Assembly (NCBI GenBank): GCA_046297695.1
Contig: JBKBHF010000018.1
Coordinates: 10,594-74,593 of the forward strand
Direction: 5' to 3'
DNA from: Permianibacter sp046297695
GTDB taxonomy: Bacteria; Pseudomonadota; Gammaproteobacteria; Enterobacterales; Permianibacteraceae
DNA length: 64,000 nt
Notes under the pieces: model-generated
What the model was told of the DNA's origin: nothing
What the model saw: only the letters and a program-made list of their open reading frames with translations
The model's database searches: none
Translations under genes and position numbers: made by a program
Shown: positions 1 through 10,100 of the stretch, piece after piece
Numbering within the stretch: position 1 is the stretch's first letter
How the letters are laid out: the number at the start of each line of letters is the position of its first letter

Positions 1-2
1 CC

Positions 3-1250
3 GCGGCCGGCACCGGCGCGCGCAAACCCGAGCCCGTGCTCGCTGAAACCACCACCATTCGGGTCAACACGGAAAAGATCGATCAGATCATCAACCTGGT
101 CGGCGAGCTGGTGATCACCCAGTCGATGTTGGCGCAAACCGCCAGCGAGCTGGTCAATGGCAACAGCGAGCGCCTGCACGAACGCATGAAAATCCTCGAA
201 CGCAACACCCGCGACTTGCAGGAAGCCGTGATGTCGATCCGGATGATGCCGGTGTCGTTCATCTTCAACCGCTTTCCTCGTGTGGTGCGCGATCTGGCGC
301 AGAAGCTCAGCAAGCAGGTGGAGCTGATCATCGAAGGCGAAAACACCGAGCTCGACAAGGGTCTCATCGAAAAGCTGGCCGACCCGCTGACCCATCTGGT
401 TCGCAACAGCATCGATCACGGTATCGAGGCACCGGCACAACGACTGGCGGCCGGCAAGCCGGAGAAAGGCAGCATCCGGCTGGCGGCATTTCAGCGCAGC
501 GGCAGCATCGTCATCGAAGTCAGCGACGATGGCGGCGGCCTGCGTCGCGACAAGATCCTCGCCAAGGCCCGCGAGCGCGGCCTGCCGGTGCACGACGAGA
601 TGAGCGACGCCGAGGTCTGGCAACTGATTTTTGCACCCGGCTTTTCCACGGCCGATCAGGTTACCGATGTCAGCGGCCGCGGCGTCGGCATGGACGTGGT
701 CAAGCGCAATATCCAGGACATTGGCGGTCGCGTCGAAATCCAGTCGGCGCAGGGCCAGGGCAGCACCATCAGCATCCGCTTGCCACTGACGCTGGCGATC
801 CTCGACGGCATGGTGGTGGCGGTCGGCAGCGAACGCTATGTGCTGCCGCTGGTGTTCATCAGCGAATCGCTGCAACCGCGCACCGAAGACATCCGCAGCA
901 TCACCGGTAGCGGTCAGGTGGTGATGGTGCGCGACGATTACATTCCGCTGTGCGCGCTCTATCAGCACATGGCGATCACGGCCAAATTCACCGATCCCAC
1001 CCAGGGCCTGTTGGTAGTGCTGGAGAACGAAGGCGGCCGGATCGCGCTGCTGGTCGATGAACTGCTCGGTCAACAGCAAGTGGTGATCAAAAGCCTTGAA
1101 AGCAACTACCGTAAAGTCGACAGCGTTGCCGGCGCCACCATCATGGGCGATGGCCGGGTCGCTTTGATTCTCAATGTCGAACAACTGATCCAGCGCTACG
1201 GCAAGCCCAGCCCTGCCACGGCGCCCGCAGGCCAACGAGGCGCCGCATGA
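3..1250 (+). CDS. cheA: CheA chemotaxis histidine kinase, C-terminal part (5' end outside window)
   Basis: The reading frame is open from base 3, so the gene is cut by the window edge and the phosphoacceptor HPt (P1) and P2 parts are missing. What is visible is the dimerisation helix region (IRVNTEKIDQIINLVGEL), the ATPase domain with N box (HLVRNSIDHG), G1 box (SDDGGGL) and G2 box (GRGVGMDVV), then a C-terminal CheW-like regulatory domain. CheA autophosphorylates in response to MCP state and passes phosphate to CheY and CheB. The stop overlaps the cheW start (ATGA), so the two are translationally coupled. Any start codon inside the window (for example GTG at 36) would be internal. Confidence 0.95.
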   Translation, partial: AAGTGARKPEPVLAETTTIRVNTEKIDQIINLVGELVITQSMLAQTASELVNGNSERLHERMKILERNTRDLQEAVMSIRMMPVSFIFNRFPRVVRDLAQKLSKQVELIIEGENTELDKGLIEKLADPLTHLVRNSIDHGIEAPAQRLAAGKPEKGSIRLAAFQRSGSIVIEVSDDGGGLRRDKILAKARERGLPVHDEMSDAEVWQLIFAPGFSTADQVTDVSGRGVGMDVVKRNIQDIGGRVEIQSAQGQGSTISIRLPLTLAILDGMVVAVGSERYVLPLVFISESLQPRTEDIRSITGSGQVVMVRDDYIPLCALYQHMAITAKFTDPTQGLLVVLENEGGRIALLVDELLGQQQVVIKSLESNYRKVDSVAGATIMGDGRVALILNVEQLIQRYGKPSPATAPAGQRGAA

Positions 1251-1723
1251 CTGCCACCACGACTGCTACCGGTCAGGAGATCCTGACGTTCACGCTTGGC
1301 GCCGAAGAGTACGGCATCGATATCCTGAAAGTGCAGGAAATCCGCGGCTACGAAACCACCACGCATATCGCCAACGCGCCGGCCTTTATCAAAGGCGTCA
1401 TCAATCTGCGCGGCACCATTGTGCCGATTGTGGATCTGCGTATCCGGTTCGCCGTTGGCGAAGCCACCTACGATCAATTCACTGTCGTCATCGTGCTGAA
1501 TGTCAATCAGCGCGTGGTCGGCATCGTGGTCGACGGCGTTTCCGATGTGCTGACGCTGGTGCCGGAACAAATCAAGCCGGCACCGCAGTTCACCTCGGCC
1601 ATCGACACCGGCTACATCTCCGGCCTCGGTACCGTCGACAAGCGGATGATCATCCTGCTCGATATCGAGGGACTGCTGATCAGCGCCGACATGGCACTGT
1701 TCGATGAGCCGAACGACAACTGA
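1247..1723 (+). CDS. cheW: CheW coupling protein
   Basis: A 158-residue single-domain CheW. It bridges chemoreceptors and CheA in the signalling array in the cytoplasm. The family signature is seen in the segment reading KGVINLRGTIVPIVDLR and in the later VDGVSDVL stretch. The length matches the family (about 150-170 residues). It overlaps the cheA stop by four bases, and the receptor gene follows about 50 bases downstream, so it belongs to the same operon. Confidence 0.96.
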   Translation: MTATTTATGQEILTFTLGAEEYGIDILKVQEIRGYETTTHIANAPAFIKGVINLRGTIVPIVDLRIRFAVGEATYDQFTVVIVLNVNQRVVGIVVDGVSDVLTLVPEQIKPAPQFTSAIDTGYISGLGTVDKRMIILLDIEGLLISADMALFDEPNDN

Positions 1724-1775
1724 AACCCGACGCGTCACCGTCGCAACCGAACCAAGGAAAGTCAAGGAGCCAACC

Positions 1776-4613
1776 ATGCGTGTCAATAGCCCGGTCACCG
1801 GTGTCGAGCGCCCCATGCGCGATGGTGAGTTCATCGTCTCCAAAACCGATCTGAAGGGGTTGATCACCTATATCAACCCTTACTTCTGCGAGATCGCTGA
1901 TTTCACCGAAGCCGAGCTGATTGGCCAGCCGCACAACATCATCCGGCACCCGGACATGCCGAAAGAAGCCTTCGAGGATCTGTGGCGCACCTTGAAAGCC
2001 GGCAAGCCGTGGACCGGCTACGTCAAGAACCGCACCAAACATGGTGACCACTACTGGGTGCTCGCCAATGCCACGCCCATCTGGGAAAACGGCAGCGTCG
2101 TCGGCTACCTGTCGGTGCGCAGCAAGCCGGACCGCGCCGCCGTCAATCAGATCGAGAAAATCTATGCCGATTTTCGTACGGGCAAGGCCCAAGGACTGGC
2201 GATTCGTGAAGGCAAGATCGTCAGCACCAGTCGGGCCGGCCGGTTCCTGCTCGCCGTGAAGAACATGCAGATTGCGACCCGACTGAAATTGACCGCCGGC
2301 GTCGTGCTGGCGTTGATGACCGCAATCGGTGTCGTCGGTGTGCTGGGTTTGAAAGCCGCAGCGGAGGTACTCAGATCGGTCGACGCCAACCGCATCCATG
2401 CGATTGCCCATCTGAAGGACATCTCCGATCTGTATGCCATCAGCATCACCGACGCGGTCAACAAGGCCAACGCCGGACTGCTGACCGCAGAAGAGGCGCT
2501 GACGAACGTCAAGGCGGCGCAACAATCGATTCGCGAGCATTGGCAGCAGTTCAAGGCGCTGGACATTGGCGACGCCAGTCGCAGCAAACTGGCCGACGCA
2601 GAAGCGGCCTTTCTGCCGGCCAATCAGGCCATTGAACAACTGGCGGCCAAGCTTGCGACCCAGTCCGGCAAAGTTGCCAACGGCTTGAACGAGTTCGATG
2701 GACCGCTGTACGGGCCGATCGATGCAATCGGCGGAGAAATCACCGCACTGATCACGTTGCAGATGGAAAGCGTCGATGCCGACATGGCGGCGGCGGAAGC
2801 GCAGTACCACGACATGCTGACGCTGATCGCCGCCACCGTGCTCGTGGCCGCCATGATGGCCGGCTGGTTGACCATGCTCAGCATCCGCAGCATTACCGCC
2901 CCGATCAAGCGGGTCGCAGCGCAGATGCTCAGCATTTCCGAAGGCCGGATGGACCAGACCATAGACAAAGCCAGGGATGATGAGTTTGGCGTGCTGATTG
3001 ATGCTTTCCGCTCGCTCTACACCCGGCTCGGCTTTGACTTGTCGGAAGCGCGTGAACAGATAAAACGCGGCACCATCTTGCAGACCGCGCTCGACAGCGT
3101 CACGGCCAATGTGATGATCGCCAATACCGACTTCGATGTTTCCTATATGAACAAGGCGGTGCAGGAGATGTTCCGCCAGGCCGAAGCCGATATCCGCAAA
3201 GATTTGCCGCAGTTCGACGCCAATACCATCCTGGGCGGCAGCATCGACCGCTTCCACAAGAACCCGGCCCATCAGCGCGGCCTGCTGTCGCGGCTGCAGG
3301 ACACTTATCGCGGCACCATCAAGCTTGGCGGCCGCACCCTGACGGTCGCTGCCAATCCGATCATCGGTGCCAACGGTGCCCGTTTGGGCGCCGTGGTCGA
3401 GTGGCAGGACCGTACCTTGGAAGTCGCGGTCGAGCAGGAGGTGGCCGACATCGTTGCGGCGGCGGCCAATGGCGAGTTTGGCAACCGGCTGCGGGTCGAC
3501 AACAAGGACGGCTTCTTCCGCCAGCTGGCCGAAGGCATCAACATGTTGCTGGAAACATCAGAAGCCGGCATGCGCGACATTCAGTCGGTGTTGCAGGCGA
3601 TGGCGAAGGGCGATCTGACCAAACAGATCAGCAAGGATTACCGCGGCTTGTTTGGCGAAATGAAATCCGCCGCCAATGAAACCTGCGCCCAGCTCACCGA
3701 CGTGGTCACCCGAATCCGGGAGGCCACCGAAACCATCAACACGGCCGCCAATGAGATCGCTTCTGGCAACTCGGATCTGTCGAGCCGCACGGAGGAACAG
3801 GCATCCAGTCTGGAAGAAACGGCATCCAGCATGGAAGAGCTGACCTCGACCGTCAAACAGAACGCCGACAATGCCAAACAAGCCAACCAATTGGCGGTCA
3901 GCGCCTCTGACATTGCCCAGCGCGGTGGTGCCGTGGTCGGCGACGTGGTGACGACGATGAGCGCCATCCACGACAGCGCCCGCAAGATTGTCGACATCAT
4001 TACCGTGATCGACAGCATCGCGTTCCAGACCAATATTCTGGCGCTCAACGCCGCCGTGGAAGCAGCCCGCGCCGGCGAGCAGGGCCGCGGGTTTGCCGTG
4101 GTTGCCGGCGAAGTGCGCAATCTCGCCCAGCGCTCTGCCGCTGCCGCCAAAGAAATAAAAACACTGATTTCCGACTCGGTCGAAAAAGTCGAAAACGGCA
4201 ACAAACTGGTGTCGCAGGCCGGCAGTACCATGCAGGAAGTGGTCACGGCGATTCGCCGCGTCACCGATCTGATGGCGGAAATCGCCGCTGCCTCGCAGGA
4301 GCAAAGCCAGGGCATTGAGCAGGTCGGTGCCGCGATCACCCAGATGGATGAAGTGACGCAGCAGAACGCCGCCTTGGTGGAGCAGGCCGCTGCCGCCGCC
4401 GAGTCGCTGGAAGAGCAGGCCCGGCAGTTGGTCAGTGCGGTGCAATATTTCAACACCGGGGCCAGCCATGCACTGCCCGCCGAAGCCAGTCGCGGTCGCG
4501 GCAAAGCCGAAGCAAGCCGGCTCGGCCACAGCGGCAAAGCGCCAGTGCGTCGCAGCAGCCCCCGTACCACTCCGCCGCCGACCGAACTCGATGACGAATG
4601 GGAACAGTTCTGA
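1776..4613 (+). CDS. PAS-containing methyl-accepting chemotaxis protein with CheR/CheB tether
   Basis: Chemoreceptor of 945 residues. The ATG at 1776 is chosen over an in-frame upstream start that overlaps cheW, because an AAGGAG-like ribosome site lies just before it and the protein then begins with the PAS domain. Order: Aer-like PAS (about residues 10-115, with IIRHPDMP), membrane helix about 170-195, a periplasmic or helical segment, second helix about 350-375, HAMP, a second PAS (about 450-560), a further HAMP-like stretch, then the MCP signalling hairpin with its conserved core (FQTNILALNAAVEAARAGE). The protein ends in EWEQF, which fits the xWxxF pentapeptide that docks CheR and CheB. 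cheR and cheB follow directly. The Aer-like PAS could bind FAD for energy taxis; the ligand is not shown by sequence. Confidence 0.93.
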   Translation: MRVNSPVTGVERPMRDGEFIVSKTDLKGLITYINPYFCEIADFTEAELIGQPHNIIRHPDMPKEAFEDLWRTLKAGKPWTGYVKNRTKHGDHYWVLANATPIWENGSVVGYLSVRSKPDRAAVNQIEKIYADFRTGKAQGLAIREGKIVSTSRAGRFLLAVKNMQIATRLKLTAGVVLALMTAIGVVGVLGLKAAAEVLRSVDANRIHAIAHLKDISDLYAISITDAVNKANAGLLTAEEALTNVKAAQQSIREHWQQFKALDIGDASRSKLADAEAAFLPANQAIEQLAAKLATQSGKVANGLNEFDGPLYGPIDAIGGEITALITLQMESVDADMAAAEAQYHDMLTLIAATVLVAAMMAGWLTMLSIRSITAPIKRVAAQMLSISEGRMDQTIDKARDDEFGVLIDAFRSLYTRLGFDLSEAREQIKRGTILQTALDSVTANVMIANTDFDVSYMNKAVQEMFRQAEADIRKDLPQFDANTILGGSIDRFHKNPAHQRGLLSRLQDTYRGTIKLGGRTLTVAANPIIGANGARLGAVVEWQDRTLEVAVEQEVADIVAAAANGEFGNRLRVDNKDGFFRQLAEGINMLLETSEAGMRDIQSVLQAMAKGDLTKQISKDYRGLFGEMKSAANETCAQLTDVVTRIREATETINTAANEIASGNSDLSSRTEEQASSLEETASSMEELTSTVKQNADNAKQANQLAVSASDIAQRGGAVVGDVVTTMSAIHDSARKIVDIITVIDSIAFQTNILALNAAVEAARAGEQGRGFAVVAGEVRNLAQRSAAAAKEIKTLISDSVEKVENGNKLVSQAGSTMQEVVTAIRRVTDLMAEIAAASQEQSQGIEQVGAAITQMDEVTQQNAALVEQAAAAAESLEEQARQLVSAVQYFNTGASHALPAEASRGRGKAEASRLGHSGKAPVRRSSPRTTPPPTELDDEWEQF

Positions 4614-4625
4614 ACCTGAGCCAAG

Positions 4626-5465
4626 ATGGTGGCGAGCGTATTCGATGGCGACCGCGAGTTTCATTACACCCGCTCGGATTTCGAGCGGGTGCGCCAACGC
4701 ATCTATCAAAGCGCCGGCATTTCACTCAGCGACAGCAAGGCCGATCTGGTCTACAGCCGGCTGGCACGCCGACTGCGGCAAACCGGCCATCGCCGGTTTG
4801 CCGACTATCTGGCAGCGCTCGATCAGGATGCCGATGAACAGCGCGAGTTCATCAACGCCCTTACCACCAACCTGACCTCGTTCTTTCGCGAGGCCCACCA
4901 TTTCGATCAGCTGGCCGATTTTCTCGCGCAGCGCCGGACACCGATCCGGATCTGGTGTGGTGCCGCCTCAACCGGAGAAGAGCCGTATTCGCTGGCAATC
5001 ACTGCCGTCGAAGCGTTTGACTCGCTGACGCCTCCGGTCACGATACTCGCCACCGATCTCGATACCCAGGTACTCGCCGTCGGCCAGCGTGGGGTCTACC
5101 CCATCGAACGGGTGGAGCGGCTGTCACCGGAACGGCGGCACCGTTTTTTTCTCAAGGGCAAGGGCCGCAATGACGGCCTGGTGAAAGTGCACCCGGCACT
5201 GCAATCACTGCTGCATTTTCGCCAGTTGAATCTGCTGGCGAGCCCATGGCCAATAAAGCAGCGGTTCGATGCCATTTTTCTGCGCAATGTGCTGATTTAT
5301 TTTGACAAACCGACCCAGGCCCAGGTGCTCGGTCGGTGCGCGCAGGTGCTGGAACCAGATGGCTTGCTGTTCGTCGGGCATTCGGAGTCGCTGAACCATG
5401 TCAGCGATCTGTTCAAACCACTGGGCCGTACCGTGTACCGTCCGCAGCCGAGGACCGCCACGTGA
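4626..5465 (+). CDS. cheR: CheR chemoreceptor glutamate methyltransferase
   Basis: A 279-residue SAM-dependent methyltransferase that methylates receptor glutamates during adaptation. It has the N-terminal helical CheR domain (to about residue 80), the segment NLTSFFREAHHFD, the SAM-binding loop (CGAASTGEEPYSLAI) and the late motif FLRNVLIYF. Length equals the family norm. It starts 12 bases after the receptor gene, whose C-terminal EWEQF would tether it. Its stop overlaps the cheD GTG start. Confidence 0.96.
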   Translation: MVASVFDGDREFHYTRSDFERVRQRIYQSAGISLSDSKADLVYSRLARRLRQTGHRRFADYLAALDQDADEQREFINALTTNLTSFFREAHHFDQLADFLAQRRTPIRIWCGAASTGEEPYSLAITAVEAFDSLTPPVTILATDLDTQVLAVGQRGVYPIERVERLSPERRHRFFLKGKGRNDGLVKVHPALQSLLHFRQLNLLASPWPIKQRFDAIFLRNVLIYFDKPTQAQVLGRCAQVLEPDGLLFVGHSESLNHVSDLFKPLGRTVYRPQPRTAT

Positions 5466-6067
5466 GCGATACCGCAGCCGTACTCGCCCCCAACCGCTAT
5501 TACGATCGCCATTTCGATTGCGAGGCAGTGAAGATCTTGCCCGGCGAGTACTACGCCACCAGCCGGGACATGCTGATCGTCACCGTGCTCGGCTCCTGCG
5601 TGTCGGTGTGTCTGCGGGACCGGGACAGCGGCATTGCCGGCATGAACCATTTCATGCTGCCGAATACCCTGGACAGCAACGATCCGATCGGCGCGTCGGC
5701 GCGCTATGGCGTGTTTGCGATGGAATTGCTGATCAACCAGCTGCTCAAACTGGGGGCCAAACGACACCGATTCGAGGCGAAAGTGTTTGGCGGCGGCAAT
5801 GTGCTGCGCGGCCTGACGTCAAGCAATGTCGGCAGTCGCAACGCCGAGTTTGCCGAAGACTATCTGCGGACCGAGCGCATTCCCATCATCGCGCACGACA
5901 TCATGGGCGAGCTGCCGCGCAAGATCTATTTTTTCAGTCAGGAAGGTCGGGTGTTGGTGCGCAAGCTGCGGCAACTGCATAATCACACCATCCTCGACCG
6001 TGAAGCCGAGTACAGCAGCCGACTGAAGCAGGCCTCGGTGGCCGGTGACGTCGACTTGTTCACCTGA
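5462..6067 (+). CDS. cheD: CheD chemoreceptor glutamine deamidase
   Basis: A 201-residue CheD, which deamidates receptor glutamines and often interacts with CheC or the array. The GTG at 5462 (GTGA overlap with cheR) is chosen because the domain begins right after it; longer upstream starts lie inside cheR. Catalytic Cys and His are visible in VLGSCVSVCL and GMNHFMLP, and the glycine-rich FGGGNVL follows. No cheC is seen in the window. Confidence 0.94.
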   Translation: MSDTAAVLAPNRYYDRHFDCEAVKILPGEYYATSRDMLIVTVLGSCVSVCLRDRDSGIAGMNHFMLPNTLDSNDPIGASARYGVFAMELLINQLLKLGAKRHRFEAKVFGGGNVLRGLTSSNVGSRNAEFAEDYLRTERIPIIAHDIMGELPRKIYFFSQEGRVLVRKLRQLHNHTILDREAEYSSRLKQASVAGDVDLFT

Positions 6068-6089
6068 CGGATTTGCCGGGAGCGTTCGC

Positions 6090-7136
6090 GTGGCCATCAA
6101 AGTGCTCATTGTCGATGACTCGGCGCTGATCCGGGCCGTGCTCGGCGCGATCATCCAGCAGCAGAGCGACATGGAATTGGTCGGCGCCGCGGCCGACCCT
6201 TACGCCGCCCGCGATCTGATCACCCGCACGCAACCGGATGTGCTGACGCTGGATGTCGAAATGCCCCGCATGGACGGGCTCGAGTTCCTGGAACGGCTGA
6301 TGCACGGGCATCCGATGCCGGTGCTGATGCTGTCGTCACTGACCGAGGCCGGCGCCGATGTCACCTTGCGGGCACTGGAACTCGGCGCCGTCGATTTCTT
6401 TACCAAACCCCAACTCAATGTCCAGCAGGGCCTGAACGATTACGCCGCCGAGATCGCCGACAAAATCCGCGCTGTCGCCAAAGCCAAGGTGCAGCGCCGC
6501 CTCCGGCAGCCATCAGCACCTTCGACGCGCTTGCAGGCACGGTTCAGCAGCAGTGAGCGGGTGGTACTGATTGGCGCCTCGACCGGCGGCACCGAAGCCA
6601 TCAAGACGGTGTTGGAACAGTTGCCGGCCAACTGCCCGGGCATCCTGGTCACCCAGCATATGCCGGCCGGGTTCACCCGTTCCTTTGCCGAGCGTCTCAA
6701 CCGGATCACCGGCCTGACCGTCAAGGAAGCGCAAGGCAATGAGCGGGTGCTACCCGGCCATGTCTTCATCGCCCCCGGCAATCGGCACCTCAAACTCGTC
6801 CGCAGCGGCGCCAACTACATGACCGTCCTGTCCGACGAGCCGCCGGTGAACCGGCACCGGCCGTCGGTGGATGTGCTGTTTCACTCGGCCGTGCAGGCCG
6901 CCGGCCCCAATGCCGTCGCCGTGCTGCTGACCGGCATGGGCAAGGATGGCGCCGATGGCATGCTGGCGCTGCGCGCGGCCGGCGTGCATACCATCGGCCA
7001 GGATGAAGCCAGCTCGATCGTCTATGGCATGCCACGGGAGGCTTTCGAGCGCGGCGCCGTGATCGAACAGCTGCCGCTGCAGGCGATTGCGGCGGCCATC
7101 GTGCGCGCCAGCGGCGGCGCAGTCACGCGCATCTGA
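6090..7136 (+). CDS. cheB: CheB protein-glutamate methylesterase
   Basis: A 348-residue response regulator esterase that removes receptor methyl groups when phosphorylated by CheA. The GTG at 6090 begins directly with the receiver strand (IKVLIVDDSALIR). The receiver (about residues 1-120) has the phospho-Asp in LDVEMPRMDG. A linker follows, then the esterase domain with catalytic Ser (GASTGG), His (TQHMPAGF) and Asp (GMGKDGADG). It lies 22 bases after cheD and six bases before the hybrid kinase. Confidence 0.95.
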   Translation: MAIKVLIVDDSALIRAVLGAIIQQQSDMELVGAAADPYAARDLITRTQPDVLTLDVEMPRMDGLEFLERLMHGHPMPVLMLSSLTEAGADVTLRALELGAVDFFTKPQLNVQQGLNDYAAEIADKIRAVAKAKVQRRLRQPSAPSTRLQARFSSSERVVLIGASTGGTEAIKTVLEQLPANCPGILVTQHMPAGFTRSFAERLNRITGLTVKEAQGNERVLPGHVFIAPGNRHLKLVRSGANYMTVLSDEPPVNRHRPSVDVLFHSAVQAAGPNAVAVLLTGMGKDGADGMLALRAAGVHTIGQDEASSIVYGMPREAFERGAVIEQLPLQAIAAAIVRASGGAVTRI

Positions 7137-7142
7137 CTGATC

Positions 7143-10100
7143 ATGAAGGGCCCCGCGAAAGATCAGACCCCGAGCTGGCGCCGCTGGCGCCGGCGCTTGT
7201 GGTTTTTCTCCTACATCACGGCGGTGGGTGTACTCGCCAACGCGCTGGCACCGGAACCGGTCGGCGTGATGCCGTTTCTGCTCGGCGCCATGGCCGTGTC
7301 GGTGGTGATGCAGCGACTGGGCTTGCTCTGGGGCGCAGCATGCCTGGTGCTGACCATGCTGCCGATCAGTACCGCTTCGTTGTGGCTGTTCGCGGTGGCG
7401 CACGGGCTGGCGGTTATCGTGTTGCGTCGACACCTGCAACTGCCATTCCGACGTTACCTGCTGCTGATCAGCGCCGTCCTGTTGCCCGTGATACTGCTGA
7501 ATGTCTACCTGCAGGAAAACGGTAGCCGCCATTACTGGCTTTCGGTTGCCATTCTATGGCTCGGCTTGCTGCATACCGAACTGGGGGCGGAGCTCATCAT
7601 CCGCGTGGTCGACGCCGCCCGCGGCCAGGCGCAACCGTTTCGCGCGGTGCTCGCTTACCGGCTCGCCGTAGCGGCATCGGCACCACTTGCGCTCGCCGCG
7701 GTGCTGGCGCTCAATCGTTTCATCGAATCGGATATTGCCGCGCATCGAGAAAAGCTGACGCGCTTGACCGCCAGCAAGTCCCAGGCGGTCAGCCATCACC
7801 TACAGCAACACCGACTCGCGATCGCCGCACACGCCGCCGCCGTGACGCCAGATGATGAAGCGCCTTACCGGCGTGCGCTGTCCGTGCTCAGCACCAGCTA
7901 TCCGAGTTTCCTGACCCTGCTGATCACCGACGCCGACGGCCGGATTCTGGCGAGCCATCCCAGCGGCTTGACCAGCACCACCAGCGTCGCTGATCGGCCC
8001 TATTTCCTGGTACCACGTCGGACGTTGCAGCCGTTTGTCAGCGACGTTTTTCGTGGTCGCGGTTTCGGCACCGACCCCATCATTGCCATCAGCGCACCGA
8101 TTCTGGGACCCACTGCAGATTTTCACGGCGTTCTCGAAGGTTCGCTCGATCTCGGCCGGCTCGGTGAGATGATTGACCGCGAGGGTCGCGAGGATAACGT
8201 CCAGTTTGTCCTGCTCGACAGCCGCCGCAATGTCATTGCCAGCACCATTGCGACACTGCCGGTGCTATCGTCCGCGCCCCGTCAAATCGCCCTGCTGCAA
8301 CCGCGCCACAGCAATTCGAACCGCAACGGCAGCGGCCTGAATGCGGCCAGCGAGCACCTGCTCAGTCGCAGCAATGTACCGTTCACCTTGTGGCAATTGA
8401 CCATGCTGCTGCCGTACGCACCGCTGGCGCAGTTCTACTCGTTGCTGACCCTGCTGACCATTGGCGGCAGCTTGCTGATCATGGCCGCCAGCCAGCGCTT
8501 TGCCGCGCGCTTTGCCCGTCTGGTGGCGGCGCCGCTCGATGAGCTGGTGGTGCGCATCCGCGAGCTTCGTCTGGATGACCCGGACACCCTGCATCCGGTC
8601 AACGTGAACACGACCATTGCTGAACTGCAGGAGCTGACCCGCGACTTCAACCAGCTCATCGCCCGGCAAACCGCCACGTATGGCGAATTGCGCGCTTCCT
8701 TGACGCTACTCGATACGATCAACCGGGAACTGGAGCAGCGCGTTCAGGAGCGCACCATCGAGCTTGTCAGTGCCCGTGACGAGGCGCAGCAAATGGCGCA
8801 TGCCAAATCGACGTTCCTCGCCAACATGAGTCATGAACTGCGCACGCCGCTGACCGCCATCATCGGTTTCACCGAACAGGCGCTGCAGCAACGCGGACTG
8901 CCGGAGGAGACTGCGGCCACGCTGCGCATCATCGCCCGTAACGCCCAGTACCTGCTGATGCTGGTCAACGACATTCTCGATGCCAGCAAACTCGAATTCG
9001 ACAAGCTGGAGCTGGAGCAGCTAGCGTTCTCGCCGCTGCAACTTGTACAGGATGTGCTCATCAGCCTGCAGCCGCAGGCCAGCGCCAAAGGGCTGGTGCT
9101 GGACTTCCAGCCGCAATGGCCGCTGCCGGCGCAAGTCTGCGGCGACAGCACCCGCATCAAGCAGGTGTTGTTCAACATCGTCGGCAACGCGCTCAAGTTC
9201 ACCGAACGCGGCGGGGTCACGGTCAGCATGAGCGCCGAGCCGAGCGGACAGGAATGGCAGCTGGAAGTGCGCGATACCGGCATCGGACTCAGCGCCGAAC
9301 AGCAGCAACGCCTGTTTCAACCGTTCATGCAGGCCGATGCCTCGACGACCCGGAAATTCGGCGGCACCGGCCTTGGCCTGTACATCAGCCGGCAACTGAT
9401 TCTGCGCATGGCTGGCACGTTTTTGCTACAGAGCGCACCCGGTCAGGGCAGTCATTTCGTCATCACGCTGCCGACGCAGCAAGCCTCGGTACAATGGTTG
9501 GACGCAGCGTCCGCTGCGTGTGAACAACAGCTCGCCACCGAGAGCGCCAGCGTACCCTCACTGCAAGGGCGCGTGCTGGTTGCCGATGATGTCGATGATC
9601 TGCGAACCTTGATCACCATGCTGGTGCGCGCGACCGGCGCCGACGTCACCGCCGTGGAAAACGGTGAGCAAGCGGTCGCGGCCGCGTTGAACTCGCCGTT
9701 TGATCTCATTCTGATGGATATGCACATGCCGGTGATGGACGGCGTCACAGCCGTGCAGCGTTTGCGTCTTAGTGGCTACCGGCAACCGATCATCGCGCTG
9801 ACCGCCGATGTCATGCCATCCGATGTCGCGCATTTTCGGGCCGCGGGCTGCGATGCCGTACTCGGCAAACCGATTCAACAGAGTGCGTTGATGCAGGTGC
9901 TGCAAGCGGCCTTGGTGAAGGCAGCAGGACCGAAACCGGAGCCGGCGCTAGCCGCCGAACCGCACGAAACCGCGCCCGCGCCGCGCGCTGACGCGCGCAC
10001 ACCGGAGCACCGGACGGAAACCAGCAACGCGCCGGCCGCACCGGCTCATGTTCAGCAGGTGTTGGCACAACTCAAGCAACAGTTTGCCGCCCGGCTAATC

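Noticed and set aside
1680..3272. 530-codon minus-strand open frame opposite cheW and the MCP
   Set aside because: It is antisense to strongly conserved chemotaxis genes, has His/Gly/Asp-rich low-complexity translation typical of GC-rich shadows, and no ribosome site.
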